64,000 bases of DNA from Bacteroidales bacterium (lineage in GTDB: Bacteria > Bacteroidota > Bacteroidia > Bacteroidales > UBA932), in NCBI GenBank assembly GCA_017627955.1, contig JAGAFU010000052.1, positions 124,001 through 188,000 on the forward strand. The letters are read 5' to 3'. A model generated the notes under the pieces. The model was not told the DNA's origin, did not search any database, and was given only the letters and a program-made list of their open reading frames with translations. Below are positions 26,628 to 34,095 of the stretch, one piece after another (within the stretch, counting starts at the first letter, position 1; each line of letters opens with the position of its first letter). Position numbers and translations under genes: made by a program.

Positions 26628-28318
26628 GATTTGTAGTGATGTTGATGGCGGCGGTCACTTTGGCCGCCTGCCACGAAAATGGCGACGGGCCCTCTTTGAA
26701 AAGGGAGCCCGACGCCAAGTATGTTGGTCAGGCCGTCGGTAACTTCGAGGCTTCGGAGTGGTATCCTGGCGGTGAGTTAGGCACAACCGACAATGTCACC
26801 GAAGGTTGTTATGAGGATGAGACTCCTTCGGTCTTGGCTCAAGGACTCGAGACGGAATTCAATCTTGGCGAGGCGGCATTCGAGCGCAAATTCACCCAGA
26901 GCACGGCGCCTTTCAAAGGATTGGGACCTGCTTATGTGCGTTCCTCCTGCCTTGACTGCCATCCCGGGTACGGGCATGGAAAATGGCAAAAGGAATACAA
27001 AGCCGGTTTCGGAAACGGCTATCTCCTTGTGATTTACCATCCCGTGGACGGAGCCAACAGCGATGACGGCCCCTATGTGGCGGAGGTCACGGGGATGCCT
27101 CAGACAAAGGCTGTAGCTCCATTCCTCCCTCCTATTGACGAGGATAAGATCTCCCTTAATTGGGTGAAGGTCACAGCCATGGAGAGCGGTATTCCGATGG
27201 CTTTCCCGGACGGGGAAACCTACGAGTTGATCTACCCGGAGTTGTATATTCCTGAAGACGCCTTCAACACCGATCCCACGCCTTATCAGACAGGACCTGT
27301 AGCCTTCCGCCTGGAATCGACGATCGGGATAATCGGGACTGGTCTCCTTGATGCCATCCCTGAGGAGAGCATTAAGGAGCAGTACATAGCGGAAGCGCCT
27401 TATGTCGAGCTCAATCCGGCTTTCTGGGACAAGGCCGCCGGAGATTTCGCTCCTACTGCTTGGTACACTCTGGCGGAGGGACAGTTCGCTGATGGCACAC
27501 CCGCTCCGGCCGGTACCAAGAAGCTCAAGAGGTTCACGTACGCCATGACCCGCGCCTCGCTGCAGGACGGAGCCGGAGCCAACGCCATCTGGAATATCAC
27601 CAATGTGAGCCGCGGAGACCGCCACTTCCTCTATACCACTAAGGCCTGGGCGAAGAAGATGTCCGAGACTCCTTCTGTGATCGCGGCGGTAAAGGCTGAT
27701 CCATCATCGCCTTACTATGCGGACGGGACAGACGAGGGTATAGCCGAGGCGATCCTGAATCTTCTTGATCCTTACACCGATCAATTTGACAACAAGTGGC
27801 ATAACTTCACTCCGGAAATGGGTGAGGATCAGTACTATAACTTCTTGGTTTGGCATCGCGGGCTCTCTATTCCGAGGGCCAGGAACCTCAATCGTCCGGA
27901 GGTCCAGAGGGGCAAGGAAGTGTTCAACAAGATCGGTTGCGCCACCTGCCACAAGGCATCATGGGAGACCAAGGATGACAATTATTGGGCTCCGGCGATC
28001 ACCAAGGGCAAGCAGCTCCCTAGGTATCGCAATCAGAAGATATACCCCTACTCTGACATGATCCAGCATCGCCTGTTCATGAAGAACGGGATCCACGGAA
28101 GCTGGTGCCGTACAACCCCTCTTTGGGGCAGGGGACTCTCCAGGGCCAACACAGGGTCTGAGGACAGGATCCATGACTGCAGGGCAAGGAATGTCGTCGA
28201 GGCCATCATGTGGCACGGCTACAGCAAGAAGAGTGACGCTTACGACTCCACCGAGAAGTTCTACAATCTCTCAAAAGACGACCGCGAGGCAGTCGTGGAG
28301 TTTATTAATTCGTTATAA
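26609..28318 (+). CDS. Di-haem DUF1111 oxidoreductase-like lipoprotein
   Basis: A 569-residue exported cytochrome with lipobox LAAC at residues 18-21. Two c-type haem motifs are present, CLDCH at 114-118 and CATCH at 444-448, which puts it with DUF1111 proteins related to MauG and di-haem peroxidases. The C-terminal part has the usual TTPLWGRGLSRA and the conserved HDCRARNVVEAIMWHG. It overlaps the imelysin gene and probably oxidises or reduces metal handled by imelysin; that role is an inference. The electron partner is not visible here. Confidence 0.9.
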   Translation: MDCKAIRFVVMLMAAVTLAACHENGDGPSLKREPDAKYVGQAVGNFEASEWYPGGELGTTDNVTEGCYEDETPSVLAQGLETEFNLGEAAFERKFTQSTAPFKGLGPAYVRSSCLDCHPGYGHGKWQKEYKAGFGNGYLLVIYHPVDGANSDDGPYVAEVTGMPQTKAVAPFLPPIDEDKISLNWVKVTAMESGIPMAFPDGETYELIYPELYIPEDAFNTDPTPYQTGPVAFRLESTIGIIGTGLLDAIPEESIKEQYIAEAPYVELNPAFWDKAAGDFAPTAWYTLAEGQFADGTPAPAGTKKLKRFTYAMTRASLQDGAGANAIWNITNVSRGDRHFLYTTKAWAKKMSETPSVIAAVKADPSSPYYADGTDEGIAEAILNLLDPYTDQFDNKWHNFTPEMGEDQYYNFLVWHRGLSIPRARNLNRPEVQRGKEVFNKIGCATCHKASWETKDDNYWAPAITKGKQLPRYRNQKIYPYSDMIQHRLFMKNGIHGSWCRTTPLWGRGLSRANTGSEDRIHDCRARNVVEAIMWHGYSKKSDAYDSTEKFYNLSKDDREAVVEFINSL

Positions 28319-28326
28319 TTGACCTA

Positions 28327-28385
28327 CTTCCTTGGCGAGACGGCAATTATTGCTATCTTTGTCCACTCATGACTCGCCAAGGAAG
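28327..28385. promoter_or_regulatory. 13-base inverted repeat flanking a promoter
   Basis: CTTCCTTGGCGAG at 28327-28339 and its exact reverse complement at 28373-28385 enclose a 33-base spacer. The spacer contains the -7 box TATCTTTG (28354-28361) and the ATG of the GNAT gene. CTTG at 28331-28334, exactly 19 bases before the -7 box, could be the -33 element and lies inside the left arm. The right arm falls in codons 2 to 6 of the gene. Confidence 0.7.
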
Positions 28386-28881
28386 AATCATACGTGAGGC
28401 CAAGGCTGCCGATCTGGATGGGATAATGCCCGTTCTGGAGGCAGCTAAAGGTATAATGCGTTCTGACGGGAACATGAACCAGTGGTCCGACGGCTACCCT
28501 TCCAGAGAGGCCATTTTGGCCGATATTCAAAGGAAAGGCGGCTTTGTGATGGAGGACTTCGGCAAGATTGTCGGCTACTTCGCGTTCCTGCCTTCTCCGG
28601 AACCGACATATTCTTATATCGAAGGCGGGGAGTGGATTGATGATGTGATGCCTTATCATGTCATTCACCGGATAGCGAGTTATCCCGAGGCTCACGGGAT
28701 ATTCTCAGACATGATGGATTTCTGTTTCGATCGGGATCCTAACATCCGGATTGACACCCATTGTGATAATTCAATAATGCGCCACAATATAGCCAAACAC
28801 GGTTTTACCTATTGCGGCATAATCTATCTGGAGTCGGGCGACGAGAGGCTCGCCTACCAGAAAATATTGACAACTAAATGA
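28369..28881 (+). CDS. GNAT-family N-acetyltransferase
   Basis: A 170-residue acyl-CoA-dependent transferase. The N-terminal strand-helix (IIREAKAADLDGIMPVLEAAKGIMR), the central strands (GKIVGYFAFLPSPEPTY) and the C-terminal pattern (RIDTHCDNSIMRHNIAKHGFTYCG) fit small GNAT enzymes such as RimI-like acetyltransferases. Substrate is unknown. The ATG sits 8 bases after a -7 box, so its own transcript would be nearly leaderless. The stop overlaps the next gene's start as ATGA. Confidence 0.88.
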   Translation: MTRQGRIIREAKAADLDGIMPVLEAAKGIMRSDGNMNQWSDGYPSREAILADIQRKGGFVMEDFGKIVGYFAFLPSPEPTYSYIEGGEWIDDVMPYHVIHRIASYPEAHGIFSDMMDFCFDRDPNIRIDTHCDNSIMRHNIAKHGFTYCGIIYLESGDERLAYQKILTTK

Positions 28882-29252
28882 ATTTTAATGGAATAATAGT
28901 GGGCGTGTCTGTGTTCCTTATAATAGGAATATGCCACCCGATCACGATTAAGATGGAATATTACTGGGGCAGGAAAAGCTGGATGGTCTTCTGTGTGGCG
29001 GGGATTATCCTCAGCGTTCTTTCCCTGTTCACGAAGAACATGGTTCTGTCCACCATTCTCGCCGCTTTCGCGTTCTCATGCTTCTGGGGCATCCATGAGG
29101 TGATCTCTCAGGAGATGAGGGTGCTCAGAGGCTGGTTCCCCGAGAATCCGGCTCGTCATGACTATTACGAGCGTCGCCGCGCCGAGCTTGGAGACAAGAT
29201 CCTCAAAAGCCATCCCAACCACAAGGATCTTATGAAGAAACTCGGGAAATAG
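28878..29252 (+). CDS. DUF4491 family membrane protein
   Basis: A 124-residue protein with three hydrophobic segments in the first 75 residues. A conserved cytoplasmic-looking tail (EMRVLRGWFPENPARHDYYERRRAE) follows. It matches the DUF4491 family, common in gut Bacteroidetes and Firmicutes, function unknown. Its ATG overlaps the GNAT stop, so the two are translated together. Confidence 0.8.
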   Translation: MNFNGIIVGVSVFLIIGICHPITIKMEYYWGRKSWMVFCVAGIILSVLSLFTKNMVLSTILAAFAFSCFWGIHEVISQEMRVLRGWFPENPARHDYYERRRAELGDKILKSHPNHKDLMKKLGK

Positions 29253-29262
29253 TTGATTCTGA

Positions 29263-29403
29263 ATGCTTAAAAGGAAAATATATGGGATATTGATGTTGGC
29301 GGTCATCCTGCCGACAATCCATTTGTTTTCTGTTAGTTTTTATGCCCTGAACCGTCTTAGGGGCAATATTCCGACAACAGAAAACAAAATACCAGATGAA
29401 TAA
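29263..29403 (+). CDS. 46-residue membrane micro-ORF before the TonB receptor
   Basis: The frame starts ATG at 29263, right after the DUF4491 stop, and ends at TAA 29401-29403. Its last codons overlap the receptor start at 29396, so translation of the two could be coupled. The product begins MLKRKIYGILMLAVILP, a basic start then one hydrophobic segment, and ends in a short polar tail. It could be a tiny inner-membrane protein, a secreted peptide, or a leader that controls receptor translation. I know no family for it. Confidence 0.45.
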   Translation: MLKRKIYGILMLAVILPTIHLFSVSFYALNRLRGNIPTTENKIPDE

Positions 29404-31408
29404 AAGATTATTTGCGGGGGTATTGTGCGCCCTCGTATGCGCCATGTCCAATGCGCAGGATTCGACAGATGTATTCTCGCGGCATCTGCGACTTAATGAG
29501 TCGATAGTCACATGGTTGACTGGCGAGAGCAAGCTCGGCGAGACTTCTACGGCGGTCAGCCTTTTGGATTTCAACGAGTTGAGGTCAGTGGCCTCAGGGA
29601 ATATAATCGATGCTATCTCCCGGGAACCGGGAGTGAGCCAAGTCACCACCGGCTCCGGAATATCCAAGCCTGTCATAAGGGGCCTGGGCTACAACAGGGT
29701 GGTGGTCATTTCAGACGGCATCCGTCAGGAAGGCCAGCAGTGGGGTGATGAGCATGGAATCGAGGTGGATGCCAATGGTGTACACAATGTCGAGATCATT
29801 AAGGGACCGGCCAGCTTGATGTATGGCTCCGACGCTTTGGCCGGAGTCATCATTTTTCATCCTGATCCTAATATGGCTCCAGGTTCATTCGCCGCCGGTC
29901 TTTCCAGCGAGTATCAAAGCAACAGTGGTCTGGCCGCATATAGCCTCTACCATGCCGGCAACAGCGGCAAAGTGTTCTGGGATGCCCGTTTCAGCGACAA
30001 ATATGCCCATGCTTATCGTAATGGCGCTGATGGGCTTGTGCCTGGCTCGCAGTTCCGCGAACGGGCATTGACAGGGAAAGTGGGGACCAACAGGAAGTGG
30101 GGTTTTTCCCGTGTGACGCTTGGATATTACCATCTGACGCCGGGAATGATTGAAGGCTTTGAGGATGGTGTCCTTGCCGGCCCGACCGGTTATGGCCTTG
30201 AGCTTCCGTTCCAACATGTCCACCACTATAAAGCAGCGTGGGACAATTCTTTCCGAGTTGGCGAGGGAAGGATCAAGGCACTTGTCGGCTTCCAGCAGAA
30301 CCGTCGGCAGGAGTACGAGGAGGAACTGGATGAGGCGGAACTTGACTTCAAACTTAACACCTTTAATTATGACTTGAAATACATATCCGGAGAAAGCGCC
30401 GGTTGGAAATATTCCGTCGGTCTTGGGGGAATGTACCAAGCCAGCGGCAATCTCGGGGAGGAGGTCCTGATCCCGGCGTATAACCTGTTTGATGCCGGGG
30501 TGTTCACCACTGTCTCGAAACAGCTGGGACTGTTCCATTTATCCGGAGGACTGCGAGGTGATGTCAGGCATCTTCATTCTTTTTCCCTGGAAGACAAGTT
30601 CAAAGATTTCACCAGGGATTTCCAGGGTATTACAGGTAGTCTCGGGGCTGTCTTCGCACCGGTTAAAAACCTGAATATCAGGGCTAATATTGCCAGAGGT
30701 TTCCGCACCCCCAACCTCAGCGAGCTGGCCTCTAACGGGGTGCATGAGGGGACTGTCCGTTATGAGGTCGGTAACAATGACCTTAATCCCGAGTTCAGTC
30801 TCCAAGGCGATCTCGGCATGGACTGGACCACTGAGCATTTCTTCTTCAATGTGGCGTTGTTCCGCAATAAGATAGACAACTACATCTTCGCCGAGAAAAC
30901 CGGGGAAGTCGCTGAGGATCATGATGTTTATGCCTACACTTCCGGCGAAGCCCTGCTGCGCGGCCTTGAGGCTTCCGTGGATTTCCACCCGGTCCACAGT
31001 CTCCACATAGGGACTTCGTATTCGTTTGTACGGGGTACTTCCGGTGACGGTGACCTCCCGCTGATCCCGGCTCCGAGGATCTCCGGAGAATTGAAATGGG
31101 AAATCACTCATGACGGGAAGGTGCTGAATAATAACTATGTGTCTTTGCGGATAGACAGGCATTTCTCCCAGGATCATTTCCTCCTCGGAACCGAGACCGC
31201 TACGGAGGGGTACACCTTGGTCGGAGTTTCCGCTTCCACGGAGGTGTTGAGGAAAGGGAAAAGGATAGCGACAGTCAGCCTTATCGCGGACAATTTGACG
31301 GATGTGGTCTATTTCGATCATCTCAACAGGCTGAAGTATGTCGGGATCCACAATCCGGGCCGCAATGTGACCCTTAAGTTGGAAGTCCCCCTGATTACTC
31401 CCAGATAA
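29396..31408 (+). CDS. TonB-dependent outer-membrane receptor
   Basis: A 670-residue active transporter with a signal peptide ending SNAQ. It has a plug domain (DAISREPGVSQVTTG, RGLGYNRVVVISDGIRQEG, then VEIIKGPASLMYGSDALAG) and a C-terminal 22-strand barrel. The C-terminal region has a GRNVTLKLEVPL final strand. The plug segment GDEHGIEVDANGV resembles receptors of the zinc/haem group (ZnuD-like), so a metal or metal chelate is the likely cargo. No N-terminal carboxypeptidase-like extension is present, so it is not a SusC protein. It is preceded by a micro-ORF and followed by a rhodanese-MBL lipoprotein. Confidence 0.92.
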   Translation: MNKRLFAGVLCALVCAMSNAQDSTDVFSRHLRLNESIVTWLTGESKLGETSTAVSLLDFNELRSVASGNIIDAISREPGVSQVTTGSGISKPVIRGLGYNRVVVISDGIRQEGQQWGDEHGIEVDANGVHNVEIIKGPASLMYGSDALAGVIIFHPDPNMAPGSFAAGLSSEYQSNSGLAAYSLYHAGNSGKVFWDARFSDKYAHAYRNGADGLVPGSQFRERALTGKVGTNRKWGFSRVTLGYYHLTPGMIEGFEDGVLAGPTGYGLELPFQHVHHYKAAWDNSFRVGEGRIKALVGFQQNRRQEYEEELDEAELDFKLNTFNYDLKYISGESAGWKYSVGLGGMYQASGNLGEEVLIPAYNLFDAGVFTTVSKQLGLFHLSGGLRGDVRHLHSFSLEDKFKDFTRDFQGITGSLGAVFAPVKNLNIRANIARGFRTPNLSELASNGVHEGTVRYEVGNNDLNPEFSLQGDLGMDWTTEHFFFNVALFRNKIDNYIFAEKTGEVAEDHDVYAYTSGEALLRGLEASVDFHPVHSLHIGTSYSFVRGTSGDGDLPLIPAPRISGELKWEITHDGKVLNNNYVSLRIDRHFSQDHFLLGTETATEGYTLVGVSASTEVLRKGKRIATVSLIADNLTDVVYFDHLNRLKYVGIHNPGRNVTLKLEVPLITPR

Positions 31409-31457
31409 GGTCATTTCGAAATAAATCACTATATTGGCGCATATAACTGTTAATGGT

Positions 31458-32504
31458 ATGCGCCAATTCTTTTTTTCCATTATGGCATTCTCGCTGCTCG
31501 GCCTATTTTCCTGCAAGGCCAATTATACTGATTTGGACATCAATGGTTTCTCCTCCAAGATCGAGTCTTCGACTCCTGTGAGGCTGATAGATGTCAGGAC
31601 TCCTGAGGAGTTCGCCGAGGGTCACCTTCGGGGGGCGGTCAACCACGACTGGTACGATTCGACCTTTGTGGATAAAGTCTCCGCCGCCTATGACAAGAAC
31701 GCACCCTTGTACATCTATTGCCGGAGCGGGAAAAGGGCCTCGGAGGCTGCCGCGGCATTGGACAAGGCCGGTTTCGAGGTGTTTAATCTAAAAGGAGGCT
31801 ATCTGGCTTGGACAGGGGCCGGGATGCCCGTGACGAAATATGAGGTCGAGCGTTTCAGGACCGCCTCGGGTAAGACAGTGGACATAACTCTCATAAAGCA
31901 TGGCTCTCTGGAGATCCGTTATGATGGGCTGTCGATCCAGTTCGATCCGGTCTCCGGACTGGGCAAGCCGACCGATTACGCCGCGGAGTTTCCCAAGGCC
32001 GATGTCATCCTTGTGACGCACGAGCATGGGGACCATCTGGAGGATGCTACCATAGCGACTCTCACTGGTGAGAACACGACCCTGATTCTCAATCAGACCA
32101 GCCGGGATAAGATCGGCAGGGGAGAAGCGCTTTCCAATGGTGATGTGATCGAAATTGCCGAAGGAATATCTGTCGAAGTTGTGCCGGCCTACAACACCAC
32201 TCCCGGCCGTGAGAAATTTCATCCCAAGGGCAATGGCAATGGCTATGTGTTGACTTTGGACGGACTGCGGATCTATGTTGCCGGAGACACTGAAGACATC
32301 CCGGAAATGTCTGATTTAAAGGATATTGATGTCGCCTTCCTGCCTGTTAACCAGCCTTTCACCATGACCGTGGACCAATGCGTCTCGGCGGCGCTGGCAT
32401 TCAAACCCAAGGTGCTTATTCCCTACCATTTCAGCCAGACCGACATCACCCCGATCCCCGGCCGTCTCCCCGGAATCGATGTCCGCCTGTGCGACATGCG
32501 CTAA
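31458..32504 (+). CDS. Lipoprotein with rhodanese and metallo-beta-lactamase-fold domains
   Basis: A 348-residue fusion. A lipoprotein signal (cysteine 19 in GLFSC) leads into a rhodanese domain at about 25-125 with the persulphide-type active cysteine C88 in IYCRSGKR. An UlaG-like metallo-beta-lactamase-fold domain follows at about 135-348. Metal ligands are visible as HEHGDH at 188-193, with AGDTED and PYHF later. Rhodaneses move sulfane sulphur, and some MBL proteins oxidise persulphides, so sulphur chemistry at the cell surface is a reasonable guess, not a finding. An in-frame TTG at 31434 was rejected in favour of the ATG at 31458. It lies 49 bases after the TonB receptor. Confidence 0.88.
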   Translation: MRQFFFSIMAFSLLGLFSCKANYTDLDINGFSSKIESSTPVRLIDVRTPEEFAEGHLRGAVNHDWYDSTFVDKVSAAYDKNAPLYIYCRSGKRASEAAAALDKAGFEVFNLKGGYLAWTGAGMPVTKYEVERFRTASGKTVDITLIKHGSLEIRYDGLSIQFDPVSGLGKPTDYAAEFPKADVILVTHEHGDHLEDATIATLTGENTTLILNQTSRDKIGRGEALSNGDVIEIAEGISVEVVPAYNTTPGREKFHPKGNGNGYVLTLDGLRIYVAGDTEDIPEMSDLKDIDVAFLPVNQPFTMTVDQCVSAALAFKPKVLIPYHFSQTDITPIPGRLPGIDVRLCDMR

Positions 32505-32506
32505 TA

Positions 32507-32619
32507 AAGGCCCAAAATGGCTGATTATGGGCCCAAAACTAGTAAAATGTAAAGCTTTGGGACCAAATACTGAATATATGGGCCCAAAAACTAGTAAAAA
32601 TACGGAATATTATGGGCCG
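32507..32619. repeat. Imperfect 51-base tandem repeat
   Basis: Two adjacent copies (about 32507-32557 and 32558-32608) each contain a GGcCCAAAA-like block, then TATGGGCCC, AAAA and CTAGTAAAA. A third partial copy (TATGGGCCG) starts at 32611. It begins 3 bases after the stop of the rhodanese-MBL gene and ends before the tRNA-Asn terminator. No open frame or RNA gene was recognised in it. Confidence 0.7.
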
Positions 32620-32621
32620 AA

Positions 32622-32662
32622 TAAAGAAAAGAAAGACGGGCGGCTGATGCCGTCCGTCTTTC
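32622..32662 (-). terminator. Intrinsic terminator of tRNA-Asn
   Basis: A 14-base-pair stem (32631-32644 with 32649-32662, one G-T wobble) closes on a TGAT loop. On the minus strand it is followed by CTTTTCTTTA, and it starts 4 bases after the tRNA 3' end. On the plus strand there is no T run, so it works for the tRNA only. Confidence 0.8.
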
Positions 32663-32665
32663 TTG

Positions 32666-32739
32666 CTCCCCAAGTAGGACTTGAACCTACGACCCCCTGA
32701 TTAACAGTCAGGTGCTCTAACCAACTGAGCTATTGAGGA
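32666..32739 (-). tRNA. tRNA-Asn (anticodon GTT)
   Basis: The 74-base cloverleaf has acceptor arms TCCTCAA and TTGGGGA with one T-G pair, discriminator G, D-loop AGCTCAGTTGGTTAGAGC and T-arm GGTTCAAGTCC. The anticodon GTT lies at 32703-32705 in the loop CTGTTAA. The 3' CCA is not encoded. Confidence 0.96.
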
Positions 32740-32762
32740 AGGTTATTTCCCTTTCGGGATTG

Positions 32763-32793
32763 CAAAGGTACAACAAAAAGACATTTATCCAAA
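32763..32793 (-). promoter_or_regulatory. Consensus promoter of tRNA-Asn
   Basis: On the minus strand it reads TTTG (32790-32793), exactly 19 bases, then TACCTTTG (32763-32770). This is a perfect Bacteroidetes housekeeping promoter, 23 bases before the tRNA 5' end. Confidence 0.85.
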
Positions 32794-32815
32794 TTTTTTT
32801 CAATGTTTTTTTGCG

Positions 32816-32823
32816 TATATTTG
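32816..32823 (+). promoter_or_regulatory. -7 box heading the peptidoglycan-salvage operon
   Basis: TATATTTG, a perfect -7 element, 23 bases before the ATG at 32847; a T-rich run stands where the -33 box should be. I saw no equally good promoter inside the next nine genes, so this may drive all of them. Confidence 0.6.
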
Positions 32824-32846
32824 TGAGAACATTCGTCAGCAAAAAG

Positions 32847-33512
32847 ATGGATATCGACCTTTTCTCAGACATAGTCAAGAGCTTGATTCTTGACAATGAT
32901 GAAGTTACGTTGCCAGGATTGGGGACGTTCGTGTCTGAGTTGATGCCATCGACATTTTCAGACAAAGGCTACACGATCAACCCTCCTTACCGCCGCCTGT
33001 CTTTCCGTCAGCGCTCCGGTTCATCCGATTCGCTGCTCGTTGACTTCTATTCGAAGACAAACGACATCGATCCAGATAAGGCCGCTGAGATTGTCGGGGA
33101 TTTCCTCGAGGGACTGAAGGAGACTCTGAGCTCAAAGAAACTGGTGGTCTTGCCTGGTCTTGGCCGATTGAGGGCCACAAAGGAGAACGCCTTCTTCTTC
33201 ATCGCGGATGAGGATCTGGACATATTCCCTGATGGATTCGGCTTGGAACCGGTGTCCCTGAAGGCGCATGAGGAAACTCAGGAGGCCCTAGCCGCCGAGG
33301 ACCCTGCCCCGGCCGCGGAATCTCCCTCTTCGGCAGTAAAGCCGAAGAAGAGCGGTCGCTTCCTTAAAATCGTACTCGGCGTGGCTGGGTGTCTGATACT
33401 GGCCCTGGCGCTATTCGTCATCCTGTCGAGATTGGCCCCTGATTTTGTCGACCATTTGCTGTACAACAAGGAAGAACTGATGATCATCAATTATCCTGAT
33501 CCTAATGTTTGA
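32847..33512 (+). CDS. Membrane-anchored HU-like (HU-CCDC81 type) protein
   Basis: A 221-residue protein with two HU-like segments (about 1-65, VTLPGLGTFVSE; and about 70-125, VVLPGLGRLRATKENAFFF). An acidic Ala/Glu/Pro linker follows, then one membrane helix (about 170-195, FLKIVLGVAGCLILALALFVIL) and a short outer tail. Related Bacteroidetes proteins carry a C-terminal SPOR domain that binds denuded peptidoglycan; here the protein stops soon after the helix, so SPOR is missing. The ATG at 32847 follows the -7 box by 23 bases; an earlier in-frame ATG would span the promoter. Its end overlaps the NUDIX gene by 8 bases. Confidence 0.78.
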   Translation: MDIDLFSDIVKSLILDNDEVTLPGLGTFVSELMPSTFSDKGYTINPPYRRLSFRQRSGSSDSLLVDFYSKTNDIDPDKAAEIVGDFLEGLKETLSSKKLVVLPGLGRLRATKENAFFFIADEDLDIFPDGFGLEPVSLKAHEETQEALAAEDPAPAAESPSSAVKPKKSGRFLKIVLGVAGCLILALALFVILSRLAPDFVDHLLYNKEELMIINYPDPNV

Positions 33513-34095
33513 ATTGATATATCCCGTTGATCCAGCCCCGCTGCTTCCTCTCCCGAGTGCCGACAAGCCGGGGATCCGTTCGCTTGCCGGCGCGGAGATG
33601 TTGCCTGTTGTGGAAGAGAACGGCCTTGTGATCGGCCAGACTCCCAGGAAGGAGGTCCACTCAGGACTTAAGCTCCTCCATCCTGTCGTGCACCTCCATA
33701 TCTTGAACCGTTCTTCAGAGTTGTTCCTTCAGAAAAGATCCATGAAGAAGGATTTGCTCCCCGGTAAGTGGGACACCGCTGTCGGTGGTCATGTGGATTA
33801 TGGCGAGCTCCTTGAAGTCGCGCTATACAGGGAGGCTTACGAGGAGCTGCGTTTCACGGCTTTCAATCCTATATATCTAAGGACCTACGTCTGGGAAAGC
33901 TCCACGGAAAAAGAACTTGTCAATGTGTTCGCTGCGGTGGGCAATTTCAAGATAGATGTGGTCAATGAGGAGGTGGAAGAGTGTCGCTACTGGACCATGG
34001 AGGAGATATTCTCTTCTCTCGGGAAAGGAATATTCACTCCTAATTTCGAGCACGAGTTCACTTCTTTCAAAGATAATCTTTTGGCTCTGTTGTAA
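33505..34095 (+). CDS. NUDIX hydrolase
   Basis: A 196-residue pyrophosphohydrolase. The NUDIX box runs from G95 (GHVDYGE, then RE at 109-110 and EE at 113-114), matching Gx5Ex7REUxEExGU up to its last positions (LRF). The region just before it (KRSMKKDLLPGKWDTAVGGH) resembles isopentenyl-diphosphate isomerase-like or YfcD-like NUDIX enzymes. Its place in a cell-wall operon suggests a nucleotide-sugar or prenyl-diphosphate substrate, as inference only. The stop TAA shares its last base with the next ATG. Confidence 0.9.
   Translation: MFELIYPVDPAPLLPLPSADKPGIRSLAGAEMLPVVEENGLVIGQTPRKEVHSGLKLLHPVVHLHILNRSSELFLQKRSMKKDLLPGKWDTAVGGHVDYGELLEVALYREAYEELRFTAFNPIYLRTYVWESSTEKELVNVFAAVGNFKIDVVNEEVEECRYWTMEEIFSSLGKGIFTPNFEHEFTSFKDNLLALL

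Noticed and set aside
32507-32619. A CRISPR array
   Set aside because: Only two full units, adjacent without unique spacers, and no cas genes in the window.
32622-32739. An attachment site duplication at tRNA-Asn
   Set aside because: No second copy of the tRNA 3' end was noticed nearby and no integrase gene is present.
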